Shown here: piece after piece, positions 13,494-16,170 of the stretch | How positions within the stretch are numbered: the first letter of the stretch is position 1 | Layout: each line of letters starts with the position of its first letter | Source: Armatimonadota bacterium | GTDB lineage: Bacteria; Armatimonadota; DTGP01; JAHWJO01 | DNA: 16,170 nt | NCBI GenBank assembly: GCA_019348365.1 | Contig: JAHWJO010000034.1 | Location: 1 to 16,170, forward strand | Direction: 5' to 3' | Program-made: the position numbers and the translations under genes | Notes under the pieces: generated by a model | Seen by the model: the letters and a program-made list of their open reading frames with translations, nothing else | Told to the model about the DNA's origin: nothing | The model's database searches: none

Positions 13494-14162
13494 ATGAATT
13501 CTGAATCCAGATCCTCTCCGACGCTCCGTGATGACGAGAATACTCCCCTCCAGCGATTGGAACGCCTGGCGGAACCCTGGCTCGAACGGCTGACGGAACC
13601 CTCTCACGATGGGGAGCACGTGCGCCGGGTGCTTCGCCTCGCCGAGCGACTGGGGGCCGAGGATCAAGCCGATGGGGAGATCCTCCGGGCGGCGGCGCTG
13701 CTGCACGACCTCGGGCGGGCGCTGCCGGAGTCGAGCCGCCCCCATGTGGAACTCTCTGTAGAGATCGCGCATGACCTTCTGGAACGGTCCGGTTTCCCCC
13801 CGGAGAAACGGGATGTCGTTCTCCACTGCATCCGGGCGCACAGTTACTCGCGAGGCATCCCGCCGGAGACTCTGGAGGCGAAGATTCTCCGGGATGCCGA
13901 CCGACTGGACGCGCTGGGCGTGATGGGAATCATCCGGACCTTCTCGTATGGCGGGACGTTTTACGATCCGGCGGATCCCCTCGCCCGTAAGAAGACTCTA
14001 CCGGAGGGAGAGAAGTACTGCGTCGAGCATTTCTATGAGAAGCTGTTCAAGCTTCCCGACGGGCTCTATACCGAAGCAGCGCGGCGCATCGCGAAAGATC
14101 GCGTGGCGTTCATGGAGGAATTCCTGGCCCGGCTGGAACGGGAAGCCGTCGGGGAATCCTGA
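13494..14162 (+). CDS. HD-domain phosphohydrolase
   Basis: This is a 222-aa soluble protein of the HD superfamily, metal-dependent phosphohydrolases acting on nucleotides or related phosphates. Candidate metal ligands are H42 (in HDGEHVRRV), the doublet H71-D72 (LLHDLGRALP), H111 and H116 (LHCIRAHSY), and D134/D136 (DADRLDALG). The DADRLDALGxxGIxR segment is characteristic of small YedJ-like HD proteins. The start at 13494 is chosen because an upstream in-frame ATG at 13407 would translate straight through the perfect hairpin and add a Pro-rich tail unlike the family; neither start has a good ribosome-binding site. The gene may depend on read-through from the strong promoter upstream. The substrate is unknown. 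Confidence 0.88.
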   Translation: MNSESRSSPTLRDDENTPLQRLERLAEPWLERLTEPSHDGEHVRRVLRLAERLGAEDQADGEILRAAALLHDLGRALPESSRPHVELSVEIAHDLLERSGFPPEKRDVVLHCIRAHSYSRGIPPETLEAKILRDADRLDALGVMGIIRTFSYGGTFYDPADPLARKKTLPEGEKYCVEHFYEKLFKLPDGLYTEAARRIAKDRVAFMEEFLARLEREAVGES

Positions 14163-14257
14163 ATGTCGAAGGGAGTGTCGGCGAGCCCCAGGAGGGTTGT
14201 GGAGATTCTGTAAAGAGAATTGGCCTTCTCCCAGCTACGGGGTGTGGTATGTACATG

Positions 14258-14272
14258 GGGTGAGTCTCACCC
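14258..14272. promoter_or_regulatory. 15-bp perfect palindrome upstream of the UbiA-family gene
   Basis: GGGTGAG-T-CTCACCC is a perfect inverted repeat with a one-base centre, located in the 146-bp gap about 36 bp upstream of the prenyltransferase start. Its shape suits a dimeric repressor operator. No convincing -35/-10 pair could be matched around it, so its role is uncertain. Confidence 0.35.
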
Positions 14273-14308
14273 TGAATCCGCTTATCGTTATCCTCCCGTC
14301 TCGAGGTT

Positions 14309-15274
14309 ATGATGTCTCCCCCCTCCCGTGGAAAACCTGCCGTTCTCGACCCACCGCCCTCCGCCGATCTCCCTATGGACCGAACCGAACCCGCCCGACG
14401 CAATACGATTCCCGCGCTGTTCCAGGGCATGCGGCCCAAGCAGTGGGTGAAGAACCTGTTCGTCTTCGCGGGGCTGGTGTTCACCGGCAACATCGCGAAT
14501 CTCCCGCTTCTCGGCATCACGCTGGCGGCGTTCGCGGCGTTTTGCGCCGTCGCGAGCGGATTGTATCTCATCAACGACGTGCGGGACCGGAATGAAGATC
14601 GCTTCCACCCGACCAAGAAGAATCGCCCCATCGCTTCGGGGCGGTTGACGCCGGGTTTCGCGCTGGGTGCATCCGCCGTGTTGATCCTGGGAGCGCTCGC
14701 CCTTGCATGGGCGATCAATCCGCCGTTCTTCGCCATCGTGATCCTCTACCTGATCCTCACGATGGCCTACACCGCCGGCCTGAAGAACGTCGTCATCCTC
14801 GACCTTCTGCTGCTGGCTTCCGGGTTCGTCATCCGCGCGGCGGCGGGCGCGCTGGCGATTCAGGTCGCGATCTCTCCCTGGCTGCTCATCTGCACCACGC
14901 TGGTCGCGCTTTTTCTGGGATTGGGGAAGCGGCGTCACGAGCTGGTGCTGCTCTCGGAAGGGGCGGGGAAACACCGCCGCGCGCTGGAGGACTACACCCT
15001 CCCTTTCATCGACCAGATGCTCTCCGTCGTGACGGCGGCGACCCTGGTGGCTTACATGCTCTACGCGTTCAACTCTCAAACCGCGAAGGAGCACGACTGG
15101 ATGCTCCTCACCACCCCGTTCGTGGTGTACGGCCTCTTCCGATACCTCTATCTCATCCACGTCAAGCGCGAGGGCGGCAGTCCGGAGAACGCCCTGCTCG
15201 ATGACCGCGCCACGCTCATCAATTTCGCTCTGTGGACGCTGACGGTGCTCGCGATTTTCAAATGGGGGCACTGA
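14309..15274 (+). CDS. UbiA-family prenyltransferase, decaprenyl-phosphate phosphoribosyltransferase-like
   Basis: This is an integral membrane UbiA-superfamily enzyme of 321 aa. It most resembles decaprenyl-phosphate phosphoribosyltransferase (DPPR synthase, Rv3806c type), which joins phosphoribosyl pyrophosphate to a polyprenyl phosphate in making polyprenyl-phosphate arabinose. Evidence includes MRPKQWVKNLFVFAGLVF near residue 41 and the Asp-rich motif N89-D90-V-R-D93-R-N-E-D97-R-F-H-P with KKNRPIASG, typical of this subgroup. LLLASGFVIRAAAGA and GLGKRRHE follow, and about eight or nine hydrophobic helices are visible. Start is uncertain: ATG 14309 and ATG 14312 both follow GAGG, while ATG 14375 would remove a polar 22-residue leader but has no ribosome-binding site. 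The upstream palindrome could be a control site. Family is sure; the exact acceptor is inferred. Confidence 0.9.
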   Translation: MMSPPSRGKPAVLDPPPSADLPMDRTEPARRNTIPALFQGMRPKQWVKNLFVFAGLVFTGNIANLPLLGITLAAFAAFCAVASGLYLINDVRDRNEDRFHPTKKNRPIASGRLTPGFALGASAVLILGALALAWAINPPFFAIVILYLILTMAYTAGLKNVVILDLLLLASGFVIRAAAGALAIQVAISPWLLICTTLVALFLGLGKRRHELVLLSEGAGKHRRALEDYTLPFIDQMLSVVTAATLVAYMLYAFNSQTAKEHDWMLLTTPFVVYGLFRYLYLIHVKREGGSPENALLDDRATLINFALWTLTVLAIFKWGH

Positions 15275-15314
15275 GCGGCCCGTTCATCTCTGGAGTTTAA
15301 GCGGCTATCGGAGT

Positions 15315-16061
15315 TCAGTAGGTCGCGCGCCCGCCGCTGACGTCGTAGCATTGCCCCGTGACGAAGCTCGCTTTTTCGGATGCGAGGAATGCGATCACCG
15401 CCGCCACCTCTTCCGGCTGTCCCAACCGGCCCAAGGGCACGCGGGTCTTCATGTACTCCACCTGTTCCGGCGTGAGCTGGCGGAGGATGCCGGTCTCGAT
15501 CACCGCCGGGGCGACGGCGTTCACCCGGATGCCCTGCCCCGCCACTTCTTTCGCCAATGCCTTGGTGAATCCGATGACTCCCGCCTTGGCCGTGGAATAG
15601 GGGATCATGTTCGGGTTCCCCTCCTTGCCCGCGATGGAGGCGACGTTAATGATCGCCCCGGACCCCCGCTCGATCATGCCGGTGAGGACGGCCCGGCAGC
15701 AGAGATAGATGCTCTTCAGGTCCACCGCCATCATCTCGTCCCACTCCGACTCCTTGACCTCCAGGAGCGGCGCGGCCCGCCCGGCGATCCCCGCATTGTT
15801 CACCAGCACGTCGATCCGCCCATGAGAGTCGAGAATGGCCTGCGCCATGCGTTCAACGCCGGCGCGGTCGGCGACATCGGCCTCGACCGCCATCACGGTC
15901 CTGCCGGCAGCGCTCATCTCCGCCGCAGCTTCTTGGGCAGCCGCCAGATCGCGGTCGGCCAGCGCCAGCGTGTACCCCTCCCGCGAGAGGGCTTCGGCGG
16001 TGGCCCTGCCGATCCCCCGCGCCCCCCCGGTCACGACCGCCACTTTCCCCTGCGATTCCAT
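15315..16061 (-). CDS. Short-chain dehydrogenase/reductase (SDR)
   Basis: This is a 248-aa classical SDR oxidoreductase with a Rossmann fold. The cofactor motif is TGGARGIG at 11-18, and D36 at the end of beta-2 (LALADRD) favours NAD(H) over NADP(H). Further motifs are D62-V, NNAG at 88-91, S142 in NVASIAG, and the catalytic Y155-S-T-A-K159. The usual catalytic Asn of helix 4 is Asp (VDLKS, D114), a variant seen in some SDRs. The C-terminus GQCYDVSGGRATY resembles SDRs annotated as FabG-like and also some sugar-acid dehydrogenases, so the substrate is open: 3-oxoacyl-ACP reductase is possible but not supported by neighbours. AGGA lies about 9 bases before the ATG. The gene is convergent with the UbiA-family gene, with 40 bp between the stops. 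Confidence 0.93.
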   Translation of the reverse strand: MESQGKVAVVTGGARGIGRATAEALSREGYTLALADRDLAAAQEAAAEMSAAGRTVMAVEADVADRAGVERMAQAILDSHGRIDVLVNNAGIAGRAAPLLEVKESEWDEMMAVDLKSIYLCCRAVLTGMIERGSGAIINVASIAGKEGNPNMIPYSTAKAGVIGFTKALAKEVAGQGIRVNAVAPAVIETGILRQLTPEQVEYMKTRVPLGRLGQPEEVAAVIAFLASEKASFVTGQCYDVSGGRATY

Positions 16062-16136
16062 CCCTGCTCGTCCTCTCCCCGTTACGCCTGGTTCTGTGAG
16101 TCATTGATTCCCCCTCACCCCCGCGCTCCGCGCTGG

Positions 16137-16159
16137 CCCTCTCCCTCAAGGGGAGAGGG
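16137..16159. repeat. GC-rich hairpin repeat at right edge
   Basis: CCCTCTCCC at 16137-16145 pairs perfectly with GGGAGAGGG at 16151-16159 around the loop TCAAG. It follows CCCTCACCCCCGCGCTCCGCG. This composition is typical of the dispersed intergenic palindromes of GC-rich bacterial genomes. It may continue past the window. Confidence 0.6.
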
Positions 16160-16170
16160 GATCTCATGAG

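Overview
This is a GC-rich bacterial window, probably from an environmental lineage that degrades sulfated polysaccharides. Several traits point loosely to Planctomycetota/Verrucomicrobiota/Lentisphaerota or Armatimonadota-like bacteria: co-directional S1 sulfatases, one carrying C-terminal HEAT repeats; a DUF1593 (Sde182-type) protein; a radical-SAM sulfatase maturase; a secreted dockerin-like protein; and frequent GTG/TTG starts. The phylum cannot be fixed from the sequence alone.

Region 1 (1-7940, all on the minus strand) is a sulfatase locus. In transcription order it holds an anaerobic sulfatase-maturating enzyme (7940-6594), a secreted sulfatase (6411-4924), a DUF1593 nucleoside-hydrolase-like secreted protein (4891-3443), a sulfatase with chitobiase-like and HEAT domains (3389-1230), and a sulfatase with a Tat-like signal that overlaps the previous gene by 4 bases and runs off the left edge. 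All three sulfatases keep the C-x-P-S-R site in which Cys becomes formylglycine, so the maturase next door plausibly activates them. The logical substrate is a sulfated glycan outside the cytoplasm. The 182-bp gap after the maturase holds an inverted purine-rich repeat, a weak terminator-like hairpin and a possible promoter, so the sulfatases may be transcribed separately from the maturase.

Region 2 (7941-11120) holds a gene-poor stretch with a 26-bp-stem hairpin, a secreted beta-propeller/Ig-like protein ending in a dockerin-like module (minus strand), a decayed IS982-family transposase with a stop codon and two frame changes (plus strand), and a tRNA-Ser(UGA) gene (minus strand) with a clear sigma70 promoter.

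Region 3 (11121-16170) has, on the plus strand, a 685-aa protein that is almost entirely disordered, with alternating acidic stretches and Arg-rich blocks and a small folded C-terminal domain, driven by a near-consensus promoter. After it come a perfect 16-bp hairpin, an HD-domain phosphohydrolase and a UbiA-family prenyltransferase resembling decaprenyl-phosphate phosphoribosyltransferase. A short-chain dehydrogenase lies convergent to the last gene, on the minus strand. The right edge carries another GC-rich hairpin.

The strongest functional unit is the sulfatase/maturase/DUF1593 cluster. The least explained gene is the 685-aa charged protein. No CRISPR array, phage module or obvious defence system is visible.
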